A stretch of 64,000 bases of DNA from Bryobacteraceae bacterium (lineage in GTDB: Bacteria > Acidobacteriota > Terriglobia > Bryobacterales > Bryobacteraceae). The stretch spans positions 1 to 64,000 of the forward strand of contig JAHDVK010000013.1 in assembly GCA_023384675.1 (NCBI GenBank), written 5' to 3'. The notes under the pieces were generated by a model that saw only the letters and a list, made by a program, of their open reading frames with translations, did no database searches and was not told where the DNA came from. Shown here in pieces: positions 8,562 to 27,281 of the stretch (its first letter is position 1; every line of letters starts with the position of its first letter). The position numbers were made by a program, and so were the translations under genes.

Positions 8562-9037
8562 CGACCCTGGACCGGCTCATCGCATTGCTCGAAATGCGCG
8601 AAGTGGCCTACAAGCATAACGAGCACCCATTGACCTATACCGCGCGCGAAACCGCGATGGCGGAGCAGGTGACGCCGCGCTGCTTCGCCAAGACGGTTGT
8701 CGTACACTTCGAGGACGGCTTCGCCATGGCCGTGCTGCCCGCCGACCGAATCGTTGACCTGGAGGAGTTGCGCCTCGCCTTCGGCAGCCGACATCTGCGG
8801 CTGGCCACGGAGGCTGAACTGGCCCGTCTGTTCCCGGAATGTGAACTGGGCGCGATGCCGCCCTTCGGAAATGGTGCGCTCTTCGACATGCCCGTTTGGG
8901 CCGATGGCCTGCTCATGGCCGAGGAGAGCATCTGCTTCAATGCCGGCACTCATCACGACGTGATCCGCATGAATGTGGAGGATTGGGAGGAGATCGTCCG
9001 GCCGCAGGTGCTGGCCTTCGCCCACAGCGCGCCGTAG
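8558..9037 (+). CDS. YbaK/EbsC-type aminoacyl-tRNA deacylase
   Basis: A 159-residue YbaK/prolyl-tRNA editing domain protein. These cytosolic enzymes hydrolyse mischarged tRNAs (for example Cys-tRNA-Pro or Ala-tRNA-Pro). Family features seen are the N-terminal LDRLIALLEMREVAYKHNEHP segment, the AKTVVVHFEDGFAMAVLPADRIVDL core with the conserved Lys, and the late GAMPPFGN and CFNAGTHHDVIRMN segments. It corresponds to a free-standing trans-editing domain with no synthetase fusion. It overlaps the 40-residue upstream gene by 4 bp, and a bidirectional terminator separates it from convergent rpoC. The specific mischarged substrate is not predictable from sequence alone. Confidence 0.82.
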   Translation: MTTLDRLIALLEMREVAYKHNEHPLTYTARETAMAEQVTPRCFAKTVVVHFEDGFAMAVLPADRIVDLEELRLAFGSRHLRLATEAELARLFPECELGAMPPFGNGALFDMPVWADGLLMAEESICFNAGTHHDVIRMNVEDWEEIVRPQVLAFAHSAP

Positions 9038-9051
9038 CCGACCGGCAAACG

Positions 9052-9089
9052 AAACCGGCCGGACCACGCGAAGGCGTCCGGCCGGTTTT
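9052..9089. terminator. bidirectional terminator between the YbaK-type gene and rpoC
   Basis: A 10-bp perfect stem (CCGGCCGGAC with GTCCGGCCGG) with an 11-nt loop lies at 9055-9085. AAA precedes it and TTTT follows it on the plus strand. It lies between the two convergent stop codons and can serve both transcripts. Confidence 0.8.
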
Positions 9090-9107
9090 GTCTGCGCTGC
9101 CGCGCCT

Positions 9108-13334
<4,227 letters not shown>

Positions 13335-13360
13335 ATGCGTCTCCTGTCCTTTCTCCGGGG

Positions 13361-17704
<4,344 letters not shown>

Positions 17705-18035
17705 TCTCCACTCCTTTTCAGTTCCCCGTGCGGCTGTCCGGCCGGGATCGGCTGCGGCGAGGGCCTCATGCCCGCATCCCGGCGAAGGCCATTGAGACCT
17801 GGCTGGGAGGGGCACTCTTCTTTCGCGATGTCAGGAAAAAGGCAAGGCCCGGCGCAGGGACGTCTGTCACCAAGGGCGAGGGTAGGGGGTCAGCAGGGTT
17901 CGAGCTACACTTCTGGCTGGAGTTCCGGCGGCGCACTTCCAGGCTTGCCGTCATCCGCTCGCGAACGGAGTACGGCTCAGTCAGTGTCTCCACGAAGTTC
18001 GATAGTCCCCACTATGCTGCAAGTCTAGACCTTTG

Positions 18036-18065
18036 AGCTTAACAGATTGAAAACACGCGAGTCAA
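18036..18065 (-). promoter_or_regulatory. possible rpoB promoter
   Basis: On the minus strand TTGACT (18065-18060) and TAAGCT (18041-18036) are separated by 18 bp. The -35 matches five of six consensus bases, the -10 three of six, including the key first, second and last bases. Transcription would start near 18030, leaving an untranslated leader of about 325 nt before rpoB. Weak by sequence alone. Confidence 0.3.
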
Positions 18066-18163
18066 ACGGGTCAGCCGAGACACCACCGGCGCACCGCGAA
18101 ACGGGAGCGGCTCAAGAGCCGGTCCCGAACGGCGCGCCGGCCGCCAATGGCTGCCCGCAATCC

Positions 18164-18182
18164 CCCTCCCGCAGCGGGAGGG
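18164..18182 (-). terminator. attenuator-like hairpin after rplL
   Basis: A perfect 8-bp stem (CCCTCCCG with CGGGAGGG) with a 3-nt loop lies 10 nt past the rplL stop codon. No T-run follows, so it may be a partial attenuator or an RNA processing site. E. coli has a partial terminator and an RNase III site between rplL and rpoB, which makes the position suggestive. Confidence 0.5.
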
Positions 18183-18191
18183 CCGTGTGGA

Positions 18192-18572
18192 CTACTTGAC
18201 TTCGACGGTCGCTCCGGCTTCCTCGAACTTCTTCTTGAGGGCCTCGGCTTCTTCCTTCGTGACGCCTTCCTTGATCGGCTTGGGAGCGGCTTCCACGAGG
18301 TCCTTGGCTTCCTTCAGACCCAGGCTCGTCACTTCGCGGACGATCTTAATCGTGTTGATCTTGTTCGAGCCTGCGCCCGTCAGGACCACGTTGAATTCGG
18401 TCTGCTCCTCCACCGGAGCGGCAGCGGCGGCGCCAGCGCCCGGAGCGGCCACGGCTACCGCCGCGGCGGCGGCGGAAACGCCGAGCTTCTCTTCCAGTAA
18501 CTTAACGAGTTCGGACGCCTCCAGCAGCGTCAAACCCTGAATCTGTTCTGCGATCGCGTTAATGTCAGCCAT
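18192..18572 (-). CDS. rplL: 50S ribosomal protein L7/L12
   Basis: L7/L12 forms the multimeric stalk of the large subunit that recruits translational GTPases. The 126-residue protein shows the N-terminal dimerisation helix ([22 protein letters not shown]), an Ala/Gly/Pro-rich hinge at about residues 34-53, and the C-terminal domain ending in EAGATVEVK. The length is normal. It lies downstream of rplJ, as usual. Confidence 0.96.
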   Translation of the reverse strand: MADINAIAEQIQGLTLLEASELVKLLEEKLGVSAAAAAVAVAAPGAGAAAAAPVEEQTEFNVVLTGAGSNKINTIKIVREVTSLGLKEAKDLVEAAPKPIKEGVTKEEAEALKKKFEEAGATVEVK

Positions 18573-18677
18573 TGTTATCCTTAACTCCCTGTCGGTTGAA
18601 TTCGTCGCTGAATCCCGCCGGACGCGCCTGCGCCGCCCAGCCGGACCAGACCTCCCTGGAACCGGGCCACGCCCGGC

Positions 18678-19205
18678 CTAGGAGGAAAACCTGTTTTCCT
18701 TCACGCCCTGATCGATCACCACGGCCAGGTTCCGGCCGACGGCGTTCACCACGGTGGCCAGCCGCTGGGCCGGAGCGTTGATCAGGTACAGCAGCTTGGC
18801 ATAAATCTCTTCCTTGGACGGCATCGTGGCCAGGATCTCGATGTCCTTCAGGTCGATTACCCGCCCCTGCACGAAGCCCGCCTTGAAGCTAAACGCGGGG
18901 TTGCCCTTCGCGTAGGTACTCAGAGCTTTGGCCAGCGCCACCGGATCGCCACTCGTTAGCGCCAGCGCCGACGTGCCTTTCATGCCCTTCAAGACGCTCT
19001 CGCTGCCGGCGCCTGCCGAGGCCTTTTCGGCCAGGGTGTTCTTCACGACCCGGTACTGGCCGCCCGCGTTCCGCACGGTCTTGCGGAGCTCAAAATCCTG
19101 CGCCACCGTCAACTGGTTGAATGTCCCTACGAAAAAGCTGTCCGCTTCCTTCAGCGCCGCTTCCAGCGATTCGAGTTCCTGTTTTTTCTTCTTGCGGTCC
19201 TTCAT
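18678..19205 (-). CDS. rplJ: 50S ribosomal protein L10
   Basis: L10 anchors L7/L12 dimers to the ribosome. At 175 residues the length is normal. Family features are RKTVRNAGGQYRVVKNTLAEKA and the C-terminal helix that binds the stalk dimers. Only 45 bp separate it from rplA, so the long structured L10 leader known in some bacteria for autogenous control would have to overlap the rplA end or be absent. Confidence 0.95.
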   Translation of the reverse strand: MKDRKKKKQELESLEAALKEADSFFVGTFNQLTVAQDFELRKTVRNAGGQYRVVKNTLAEKASAGAGSESVLKGMKGTSALALTSGDPVALAKALSTYAKGNPAFSFKAGFVQGRVIDLKDIEILATMPSKEEIYAKLLYLINAPAQRLATVVNAVGRNLAVVIDQGVKENRFSS

Positions 19206-19250
19206 TTTCGCTTTCCCCTTGTCAGCGTCCAGGAGTTGGCCGGCGTGGCG

Positions 19251-19958
19251 CTAAGCCGTGCGGGCATTGTAGCTGGTCACATCCAGCTGCACACCCGGGC
19301 CCATCGTCGAACACACCGTCGCGCTCTTTACGTACTTGCCCTTGGCGGCCGCGGGCTTAGCCCGCACCACCGCGCCAATGAGCGTACTGGCGTTCTCCAT
19401 CAGTTTTTCGAGCGGGAAGCTCAGCTTGCCGACCGGCGCGTGAATCACTCCGCCTTTGTCGGCGCGAAACTCAACCTTGCCCGCTTTCACTTCCTGGACG
19501 GCCTTGGTGACGTCCGCCGTCACCGTGCCGGTCTTCGGATTGGGCATCAAACCACGAGGGCCGAGAATCTTGCCCAGCTTGGCCATCGACCGCATCATGT
19601 CAGGAGTGGCGACCACCGCGTCGTAGTCCAGCCAGTTCTCCTGCACGATTTTCGCGATCAGCTCCTCGCCGCCGACGAAGTCCGCGCCCGCCTCTTCGGC
19701 CTCCCGGACCTTATCGCCCGAAGCGATCACCAGCACCCGCTTGGTTTTGCCGAGGCCGTTGGGCAGAACCACCGTTCCGCGCACCATCTGATCGGCGTGC
19801 CGGGGGTCGATACCCAAACGCATGTGCACTTCCACGGTCTCGTCAAATTTCGTGAACTTGATCTTCTGCACGAGCGGCAACGCCTCCTCCAGAGAGTAAG
19901 GGCGTTTCTCGATCTGCTCAGACGCAGCGGTGTATTTTTTGCCTGGTTTTCTTGCCAT
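19251..19958 (-). CDS. rplA: 50S ribosomal protein L1
   Basis: L1, 235 residues, forms the mobile L1 stalk and in many bacteria represses its own operon. The signature [21 protein letters not shown] is present in full. The ATG at 19958 gives the standard start MARKPGKKY; a longer frame upstream to 20015 adds unrelated residues. It lies 138 bp downstream of rplK. Confidence 0.96.
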   Translation of the reverse strand: MARKPGKKYTAASEQIEKRPYSLEEALPLVQKIKFTKFDETVEVHMRLGIDPRHADQMVRGTVVLPNGLGKTKRVLVIASGDKVREAEEAGADFVGGEELIAKIVQENWLDYDAVVATPDMMRSMAKLGKILGPRGLMPNPKTGTVTADVTKAVQEVKAGKVEFRADKGGVIHAPVGKLSFPLEKLMENASTLIGAVVRAKPAAAKGKYVKSATVCSTMGPGVQLDVTSYNARTA

Positions 19959-20096
19959 GATGTGACTGGTCCAAACGGCCCGGCGGCCCCTGACGGGAAC
20001 CCCGCAGCCTCCCAATGATTGATTGGAAAAGAACGGAACCTTTAGTTTAGCATGAGTCGAGGCGAGCGCGCATCTCCCGGCGCGCGCCGCAGCCTC

Positions 20097-20528
<432 letters not shown>

Positions 20529-20550
20529 CTGATATGCTTCCTTACCCTGC

Positions 20551-21381
20551 TTAAGTAATCTTTTCCACCTGCAGGAACTCGAGTTCCACCGGCGTCGCCC
20601 TTCCGAAAATCGTCACCAGCACCCGCAGCGTGTTCCGCTCCGGGTTGATCTCGTCCACCTTGCCCTGGAAACTGGCAAAGGGGCCATCCACGATCCGCAC
20701 TGTCTCGTTCTTCTCGAACGAAAGCTTCGGCCGCGGCCGCTCGGCCGCCGTCGCCTGCCGGAACAGGATAGCGTTCACTTCGTCGGCCGTCAGAGGAACC
20801 GGCGTATTGCCGCCGCCGACGAACCCTGTCACTCGCGGTGTGTTCTTGACGTGATGCCAGATCTCGTCGTCCATCGCCATCTGCACCATCACGTAGCCCG
20901 GATAGAGCAGCCGCTTCGAGGTGACTTTCTTGCCGTTGCGCAACTCCACCACTTCCTCAGTGGGAATCAATATCCGGCCCAGCCGGTCCTCGAAGTGATA
21001 GGCCTGAGCCCGCGCCCGCAAGCTCTCAGCAACTTTGTTTTCGAAGCCGGAGTATGTGTGGATAATGAACCAGTCCATGCCCTCCACGAAGGCCTGAGTC
21101 TCTTCTTCCTCAGCCGTTCCGGATTCGGAGGCTTCCAAAGCCTCATCCCCGGCCGACCCCTGCTTCGCTACCGCTTCAACCGGCTCTTCAATTTCAACCG
21201 GCTCTTCAACGGCTTCCACCTCGGCCGGCTCCGCCTCGACAGGCTCCGCGGCGTCCGCGGCATCGTCCCCGTGCCGCGCGACAGGCCGACTTGTCTCCTC
21301 GTCCGCTGCCGGCGGCTGCAGACTGGCCTCGTCGCCTGATTCCGGCTGCGTGCCGGTGTTGTCGAATTCCTGGTCGGCCAT
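20551..21381 (-). CDS. nusG: transcription termination/antitermination factor NusG with acidic N-terminal extension
   Basis: NusG binds RNA polymerase beta' through its NGN domain and Rho or ribosomal protein S10 through its KOW domain. Residues 102-276 match a standard 175-residue NusG ([18 protein letters not shown] at the start, KOW motif in [17 protein letters not shown] near the end). About 101 residues precede this, very rich in Glu, Ala and Pro ([22 protein letters not shown]), predicted disordered and strongly acidic. A Shine-Dalgarno-like GGAGG stands just 2 nt before the internal ATG at 21078, so a short form could also be made, but the spacing is poor. secE lies upstream. Confidence 0.93.
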   Translation of the reverse strand: MADQEFDNTGTQPESGDEASLQPPAADEETSRPVARHGDDAADAAEPVEAEPAEVEAVEEPVEIEEPVEAVAKQGSAGDEALEASESGTAEEEETQAFVEGMDWFIIHTYSGFENKVAESLRARAQAYHFEDRLGRILIPTEEVVELRNGKKVTSKRLLYPGYVMVQMAMDDEIWHHVKNTPRVTGFVGGGNTPVPLTADEVNAILFRQATAAERPRPKLSFEKNETVRIVDGPFASFQGKVDEINPERNTLRVLVTIFGRATPVELEFLQVEKIT

Positions 21382-21419
21382 GAAACTGAGTGTACTCCGT
21401 GCAGGCTCTGTCCTGCGCT

Positions 21420-21677
21420 CTACCGTCTCGCGAGTGTCTGGAAGATCTGATTAATCACCCGGCCTAATACCAAATCCACGGCGGCGAAGTACGCCGCGAA
21501 AAGAAACACCGCCGCCAAAACCACAGCCGTCGTACCCCGCACTTGCATCCGGCTCGGCCACGTGACGTGCTTCATCTCATTCTTCAGTCCGTCGAAATAG
21601 TCGCGCGCACGCGCGGGCCAGGACGCGATTCCTTTCGCGCCCCCGCTTTTCGGGATCGCCGGAGATTGAGATGCCAT
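21420..21677 (-). CDS. secE: preprotein translocase subunit SecE
   Basis: An 85-residue SecE, the clamp subunit of the SecYEG channel in the inner membrane. It has the amphipathic helix (ARDYFDGLKNEMKHVTWPSRMQVRGTT, containing the conserved TWPS) followed by one membrane span (VVLAAVFLFAAYFAAVDLVLG). The single-span form is the norm outside enterobacteria. It is followed by nusG and preceded by tRNA-Trp, matching the conserved gene order. Confidence 0.95.
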   Translation of the reverse strand: MASQSPAIPKSGGAKGIASWPARARDYFDGLKNEMKHVTWPSRMQVRGTTAVVLAAVFLFAAYFAAVDLVLGRVINQIFQTLARR

Positions 21678-21702
21678 CTTTTGCTACCTTTGAAAATATT
21701 AG

Positions 21703-21776
21703 TGGCAGGGGCTGAGGGAATCGAACCCCCACTCGCGGTTTTGGAGACCGCCGGTCTACCGTTAACCTAAGCCCCT
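21703..21776 (-). tRNA. tRNA-Trp (CCA anticodon)
   Basis: A cloverleaf with acceptor AGGGGCT/AGCCCCT, anticodon loop CTCCAAA (anticodon CCA), T-arm GGGGGTTCGATTCCC, discriminator G and encoded 3' CCA. It lies between tuf and secE, the classical location in many bacteria. Confidence 0.96.
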
Positions 21777-21847
21777 GTTCGGGATGCCGATCCTATCTAC
21801 CCTATTGTAGCGCGAACATTCTGTTGCCGCCCGCGCTCTGAATCCTG

Positions 21848-23035
<1,188 letters not shown>

Positions 23036-23214
23036 GCGTGCGACTCCCTGGCTGCCTTCCTGGTTCAAACTTCCTGGGGGTGGGCCGCGCCCGCTTGCCG
23101 GGCTGCCTCTCCGGAAAGGATCAGCTTCAATTCAAAACCTGAAGCCCGACCCGCCCCGCCGCCCTTAAACCCTCACGGATTCATTCTTTGCGACGGCTGT
23201 CGTCCGGAAGCTTC

Positions 23215-23290
<76 letters not shown>

Positions 23291-23372
23291 CCTTCGACAC
23301 TACTTTAATGATTTACCATCGCTCACCGCAACTAGTCTCCAGCTTCGTCTTCCGGTTTCAGCACAGGAGATC

Positions 23373-23461
23373 TGGTGGACAGGGGAGGATTCGAACCTCC
23401 GTAGCCCGCAAGGGGCGACAGATTTACAGTCTGTTGGTTTTAGCCACTCACCCACCTGTCC
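23373..23461 (-). tRNA. tRNA-Tyr (GTA anticodon)
   Basis: A class II tRNA, about 89 nt, with acceptor GGACAGG/CCTGTCC, anticodon loop CTGTAAA (anticodon GTA), a long variable arm (GCCCCTTGCGGGC), T-arm GGAGGTTCGAATCCTCC, and encoded CCA. It is the first gene of the tRNA-tuf-rpoBC block. Confidence 0.96.
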
Positions 23462-23487
23462 ACATGCGATCAGCGGGCAACCTTTCA

Positions 23488-23493
23488 ATTGTA
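23488..23493 (-). promoter_or_regulatory. possible -10 element for the tRNA-Tyr operon
   Basis: The minus strand reads TACAAT, five of six bases of the -10 consensus, about 27 bp upstream of tRNA-Tyr. No convincing -35 is seen at 16-18 bp, so this is only a candidate start for the tRNA-tuf transcript. Confidence 0.3.
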
Positions 23494-23616
23494 TCGCATG
23501 AAAAGCCATCTCGCAGCATCTGCTGTTTGCCCGCCTTCAATTCCACGCGCCTTTTCCAAAAAATGTTTCTAACCGGCCTCTTTGGCGGTAGTCTGGGAGT
23601 AGATCGGATCAGCACA

Positions 23617-24078
23617 ATGCTCCGGCACAAAAGTCTCCATCCGCTGTCGCACCAGCACCATAACGGCCTCGCCCTCGGGTTGCTGGTCCGCCGCGCCCTG
23701 GAAGCGGACCGTTCCCCGTCTTCCGTCAAAGTCCAATCCCGCCGGGTACTCGACCGTTTCGAACTCGAACTTGTGAACCATTTCGCTCTCGAAGAGGAGT
23801 TGCTTTTCCCCGCTATCGAAACTGAACTCGGCCCCCATCCTCTCGTCCATTCGCTGATCGCCGATCACCGCCATCTCGAACTCCTGGCTGGCCGCCTGCG
23901 GGAGGATCCGGCCGATGAAACAACCTTGCTCGAATTTGTCGAACTCCTTCGCCGGCACATCCGCGCCGAGGAGAACGAACTCTTCGAGGAGATTCAGGGC
24001 CGCCTCGCCCCGGATACCCTCGAACGCCTTGGCGCCGAATTCGAAACGCGCGCCGTCCGCATCTGTATCGAACCCTGA
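23617..24078 (+). CDS. hemerythrin (HHE) domain protein
   Basis: A 153-residue four-helix protein. It has the HHE pattern: His residues in LSHQHHNGLALG, an E-rich FALEEELLFPAIE helix, DHRHLELLAG, and RRHIRAEENELFEEI, positions that in this family ligand a di-iron centre. Such proteins sense or store oxygen, or buffer redox and NO stress; no partner is adjacent. The ATG at 23617 was chosen because the upstream frame passes through the tRNA-Tyr region. purC follows after 15 bp. Confidence 0.78.
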   Translation: MLRHKSLHPLSHQHHNGLALGLLVRRALEADRSPSSVKVQSRRVLDRFELELVNHFALEEELLFPAIETELGPHPLVHSLIADHRHLELLAGRLREDPADETTLLEFVELLRRHIRAEENELFEEIQGRLAPDTLERLGAEFETRAVRICIEP

Positions 24079-24093
24079 AATCGCTCCATTCCC

Positions 24094-24993
24094 ATGACGC
24101 ACCTTTCCGCCATCATTGAGACCAGCCTCCCACCCGAATTCCCGCTCGTGACTCGGGGTAAGGTACGCGACGTGTACACCGTCGCCGAAGACCAACTCCT
24201 GCTTGTCGCCACAGACCGTATATCTGCCTTTGATTGCATCCTCGGCACCCCCATCCCCGGCAAGGGCCGCCTGCTCACCCAGATCAGCCTCTTTTGGTTC
24301 GATAAGCTCCGCGATCTCACACCCAACCACCTCATCACAGCCGACGTGGATGAGTTCCCCGCCCCGCTTCAGGCATGCCGGGATCAGCTTGAAGGCCGAT
24401 CAATGCTTGTCAAGCGCGCCAGGATGATCGACCTCGAGTGCGTCGCGCGAGGTTATCTGGCCGGGTCCGGCTGGAAGGAATACAGGAGCACGGGAGGAAT
24501 CTGTGGTATCCCCCTCCCCGCGGGGCTCACCGAGAGCGCGCAATTGCCCGAGCCCATCTTTACTCCCGCCACGAAGGCGCACACCGGCCACGATGAGAAC
24601 ATCAGCTTCGAGCGGGCCGCGGAGATTGCCGGTCCGGACCTCGCCGGGCGGCTCCGCGACCTGACCATCTCGCTCTATCGCCGCGCCGCGGAGCACGCGC
24701 GGAGCCGCGGCATCATCATCGCGGACACGAAGTTCGAGTTCGGTTTCATCGGTGATGAACTGGTGTTGGCCGATGAAGTGCTCACGCCCGATTCGTCCCG
24801 TTTCTGGCCCGCGGATGTTTATGAGCCCGGCCGCCCCCAGTCGAGCTTCGACAAACAATACGTGCGCGACTGGCTCGAAACCCTCGACTGGAATAAGCAG
24901 CCGCCCGCGCCCGAACTGCCCGAACCGGTTGCCGTCCGCACCTATGAGAAATATTGCGAAGCGTACGATCGTCTCACCGGGAGCGCCGCGTGA
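24094..24993 (+). CDS. purC: phosphoribosylaminoimidazole-succinocarboxamide synthase
   Basis: PurC joins CAIR and aspartate with ATP to give SAICAR in purine synthesis. The signatures TRGKVRDVY, ATDRISAFD, ECVARGYLAGSGWKEY and IIIADTKFEFGF are all present. The 299-residue length fits the monomeric, non-fused type. A GTGA overlap joins it to cvpA; the purC-cvpA neighbourhood is plausible since cvpA often sits with purine genes (purF in E. coli). Confidence 0.95.
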   Translation: MTHLSAIIETSLPPEFPLVTRGKVRDVYTVAEDQLLLVATDRISAFDCILGTPIPGKGRLLTQISLFWFDKLRDLTPNHLITADVDEFPAPLQACRDQLEGRSMLVKRARMIDLECVARGYLAGSGWKEYRSTGGICGIPLPAGLTESAQLPEPIFTPATKAHTGHDENISFERAAEIAGPDLAGRLRDLTISLYRRAAEHARSRGIIIADTKFEFGFIGDELVLADEVLTPDSSRFWPADVYEPGRPQSSFDKQYVRDWLETLDWNKQPPAPELPEPVAVRTYEKYCEAYDRLTGSAA

Positions 24994-25559
24994 ACTGGTT
25001 TGACTACCTGCTGCTCACGCTGCTAGCCGTCTTCGTCGTTCAAGGGCTGGTGCGCGGCTTCTCCCGCCTGGCCATCGGACTGGTGTCGACCGTGCTCGGC
25101 ATCCTGCTGGCAGCATGGTTCTATGGGGTCGCCGCCGGCTACCTGAAGCCGTTCATCGAGAATCCCGCTGCAGCGAATATTTGCGGTTTCCTGCTCATTT
25201 TGGCAGCCGTTCAAGCCGCCGGGGCGCTGCTGGCCTGGGGGGTCTCGCGGCTGTTCAAGACCGTCGGCCTGGGCTGGCTCGACCGGTTGCTGGGCGCGGG
25301 CTTCGGCGCGGCCAAGGCGGCGCTCGTCGGCATCGCCCTATCCATGATTCTCACGGCCTTCCCCTTGCAGGAGACGGCCCCCGAGGCTCTGGCGGGCTCC
25401 CGCCTTGCGCCCTATGTTTCGCAGGCGGCACATTTGCTGGCGCTGGCCACGCCCCGTGAATTGCGGGCAGGTTTTGACCAGACCTACAAGGGATTGCTTG
25501 ATTTGTGGGAGCGCCATACCCCATCCGGCGCATCCTCGATTGAGACCCGGACATTCTGA
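24990..25559 (+). CDS. CvpA family membrane protein
   Basis: A 189-residue inner-membrane protein with about four membrane spans, starting VNWFDYLLLTLLAVFVVQGLVRG, which is the hallmark CvpA N-terminus. CvpA proteins are linked to colicin V export and envelope or purine phenotypes, with the molecular role unsettled. The GTG start at 24990 overlaps the purC stop in a GTGA junction, indicating coupling. Confidence 0.85.
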   Translation: MNWFDYLLLTLLAVFVVQGLVRGFSRLAIGLVSTVLGILLAAWFYGVAAGYLKPFIENPAAANICGFLLILAAVQAAGALLAWGVSRLFKTVGLGWLDRLLGAGFGAAKAALVGIALSMILTAFPLQETAPEALAGSRLAPYVSQAAHLLALATPRELRAGFDQTYKGLLDLWERHTPSGASSIETRTF

Positions 25560-25619
25560 CTTCGTCAATCCAGATATACTGATCAAATATTTCAATCTAG
25601 TCAGGAGGTTTGCGCACTG

Positions 25620-27275
25620 ATGCAGCATGGCAAGTTGATCGTACTCGCGGCCAGCACCTCGGAATCCACTGAATACCAGCGAAGTACGTGGCGCCAAATG
25701 CTGCTTGCCACCCTCCCGGCACGATATGCCCGCTTCATGGGCACGGACTGGTCCACCTCCGTCGAGGTCAACGCCGACGGCACGGCCCGCACCGTCCCGA
25801 ACGGCCTGCGCGTCGTCGAAGCATTGCTCTCGCGGCGCTTCGGCGAGGAAAACGTCGCCGTCTGCTACCCCGATCAGCTCGACCGCTTCGTCGGACCAGC
25901 CACGCGCGTCATTGGTGTACACGCCCACAATCCCCTCGGCATCACCTTCGCCACCGACATCTATGCCGGTTTCTACGGACGCGATTGTGAGCCCATCAAT
26001 GCCGCCGAATTCCGCCGCCTGATCACCCATCCGGCCATCGCCGCCCGCCGGGATCATCTCAAAGTCATCGTTGGCGGGCCCGGCGCCTGGCAAATCGAAC
26101 ACAAAGGACTCGCACCGGAATGGGGCATCGATTGCATAGTGAATGGCGAATCCGAGGAAGCCGTTGAGGATTTGTTTGAGCGAGCCATCCGTGGCGAAAG
26201 CCTGCCTGAGGTGGTTGAGTGCAAAAGCCCGCGCCTGGAATCCATTCCCACTCCTGTGAACCGCTCCACTTTCGGCGTCGTCGAAATCACCCGCGGCTGC
26301 GGGCGCGGCTGTCAATTCTGTTCGGTTGCTTTACGAAATGGAAAATCCATTCCACTCGATCACATCCTCGCCAACGTCCGCCGCCAGGTCGCCCAGGGCG
26401 CCGATACGATCACTCTCACGACGGAAGACCTCTTCTTATACGAGCAGGGCAAGCGCTTTTCCACCAATGTACCGGCACTGAAGCGCTTATTCGAGAGTGT
26501 TTCCGCCGTTCCGGGCGTCCGTCATGTCATGCTCACGCACGGCACCATGGCACCGGTGGTGGTGAACCCGTCCCTGGTCGACGAACTGCAACTCGCTGTG
26601 GACCTGAGCGTCAACCAGCACCCGGATTCTACTCACCCGCACAAGCGCTACGCCATGATGTTCGTCGGCCTCGAAACCGGTTCCGTGCGCCTTTTCAAGC
26701 AATTCATGAAGGGGAAGAGCTACCCGTTCCGCCCCGAACAGTGGCCCGATGTCGTGATGAAAGGCATGGAGACGATGAACCGCGCCAACTGGTTCCCCAT
26801 GTGTACCTTCATCCTCGGCTTGCCCGGCGAGACGCCGGCCGATACGCGCGAGTCCCTTGACCTGCTCCACTCTCTCAAAGACGCCAAATGGTGCGTGATA
26901 CCCACGCTTTTTGTCCCGCTCGACGACACCCGCATGCAGAATCAGGAGAGCGCCCGCCTCACCAGGCTCACGGATCTGCAGTGGGAATTCTTCTTCACGG
27001 CCTGGCGCTACAATATCGATTTCTTCCGGCGTGAACGCAGCGTTCAATGGAAATTCAATGCGGGAATTCCCATCTATTATTACCTGCTCGGCCGCAAGCT
27101 ATTTGGCTCGGCGATGAAGTATCCGCTCCTTCGCCTGGCGCATTTTCCGGAATGGTTCCTGCGCCGGAAGCTCTATCTCGATCTTTCCGGCCGCCGGCCT
27201 GGACGCTTCGCGGCCCCGGCCGAGATCCCGATCCCCGAAGAGCGGCGGCGCCCCGAATTGCCGGTGCTTAGCTAA
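25620..27275 (+). CDS. B12-binding-like / radical SAM protein
   Basis: A 551-residue radical SAM enzyme. The CGRGCQFC motif (Cys227, Cys231, Cys234; CxxxCxxC) should bind the 4Fe-4S cluster that cleaves SAM. The N-terminal ~200 residues look like a cobalamin-binding-like Rossmann domain (VIGVHAHNPLG and VIVGGPGAWQIE segments) without a certain DxHxxG motif. The second part has the usual TEDLFLYEQGK and MFVGLETGSVRLFKQF elements. The reaction is unknown; relatives methylate, rearrange or build cofactors. AGGAGG at 25603-25608 lies 11 bp before the ATG at 25620. Confidence 0.8.
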   Translation: MQHGKLIVLAASTSESTEYQRSTWRQMLLATLPARYARFMGTDWSTSVEVNADGTARTVPNGLRVVEALLSRRFGEENVAVCYPDQLDRFVGPATRVIGVHAHNPLGITFATDIYAGFYGRDCEPINAAEFRRLITHPAIAARRDHLKVIVGGPGAWQIEHKGLAPEWGIDCIVNGESEEAVEDLFERAIRGESLPEVVECKSPRLESIPTPVNRSTFGVVEITRGCGRGCQFCSVALRNGKSIPLDHILANVRRQVAQGADTITLTTEDLFLYEQGKRFSTNVPALKRLFESVSAVPGVRHVMLTHGTMAPVVVNPSLVDELQLAVDLSVNQHPDSTHPHKRYAMMFVGLETGSVRLFKQFMKGKSYPFRPEQWPDVVMKGMETMNRANWFPMCTFILGLPGETPADTRESLDLLHSLKDAKWCVIPTLFVPLDDTRMQNQESARLTRLTDLQWEFFFTAWRYNIDFFRRERSVQWKFNAGIPIYYYLLGRKLFGSAMKYPLLRLAHFPEWFLRRKLYLDLSGRRPGRFAAPAEIPIPEERRRPELPVLS

Positions 27276-27281
27276 ACCACG

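Larger units (their letters stand above)
17705..18191. other. long rplL-rpoB intergenic region
   Basis: This 487-bp spacer, unusually long inside an otherwise tight operon, holds an attenuator-like hairpin just after rplL and a possible promoter for rpoB. A minus-strand frame at 17766-17993 could encode 75 residues, but it lacks a ribosome binding site and family resemblance, so I do not call it. The rest shows nothing I can name. Confidence 0.5.

Noticed and set aside
17766-17993. 75-codon minus-strand frame in the rplL-rpoB gap
   Set aside because: No ribosome binding site, no family resemblance, and biased composition of the kind random GC-rich DNA gives.
19206-19250. L10 leader regulatory RNA upstream of rplJ
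   Set aside because: Only 45 bp separate rplA and rplJ; no long structured leader fits there.
25575-25580. TATACT as a -10 for the radical SAM gene
   Set aside because: No -35 hexamer at an acceptable distance; TTGAGA at 25540 is 29 bp away.
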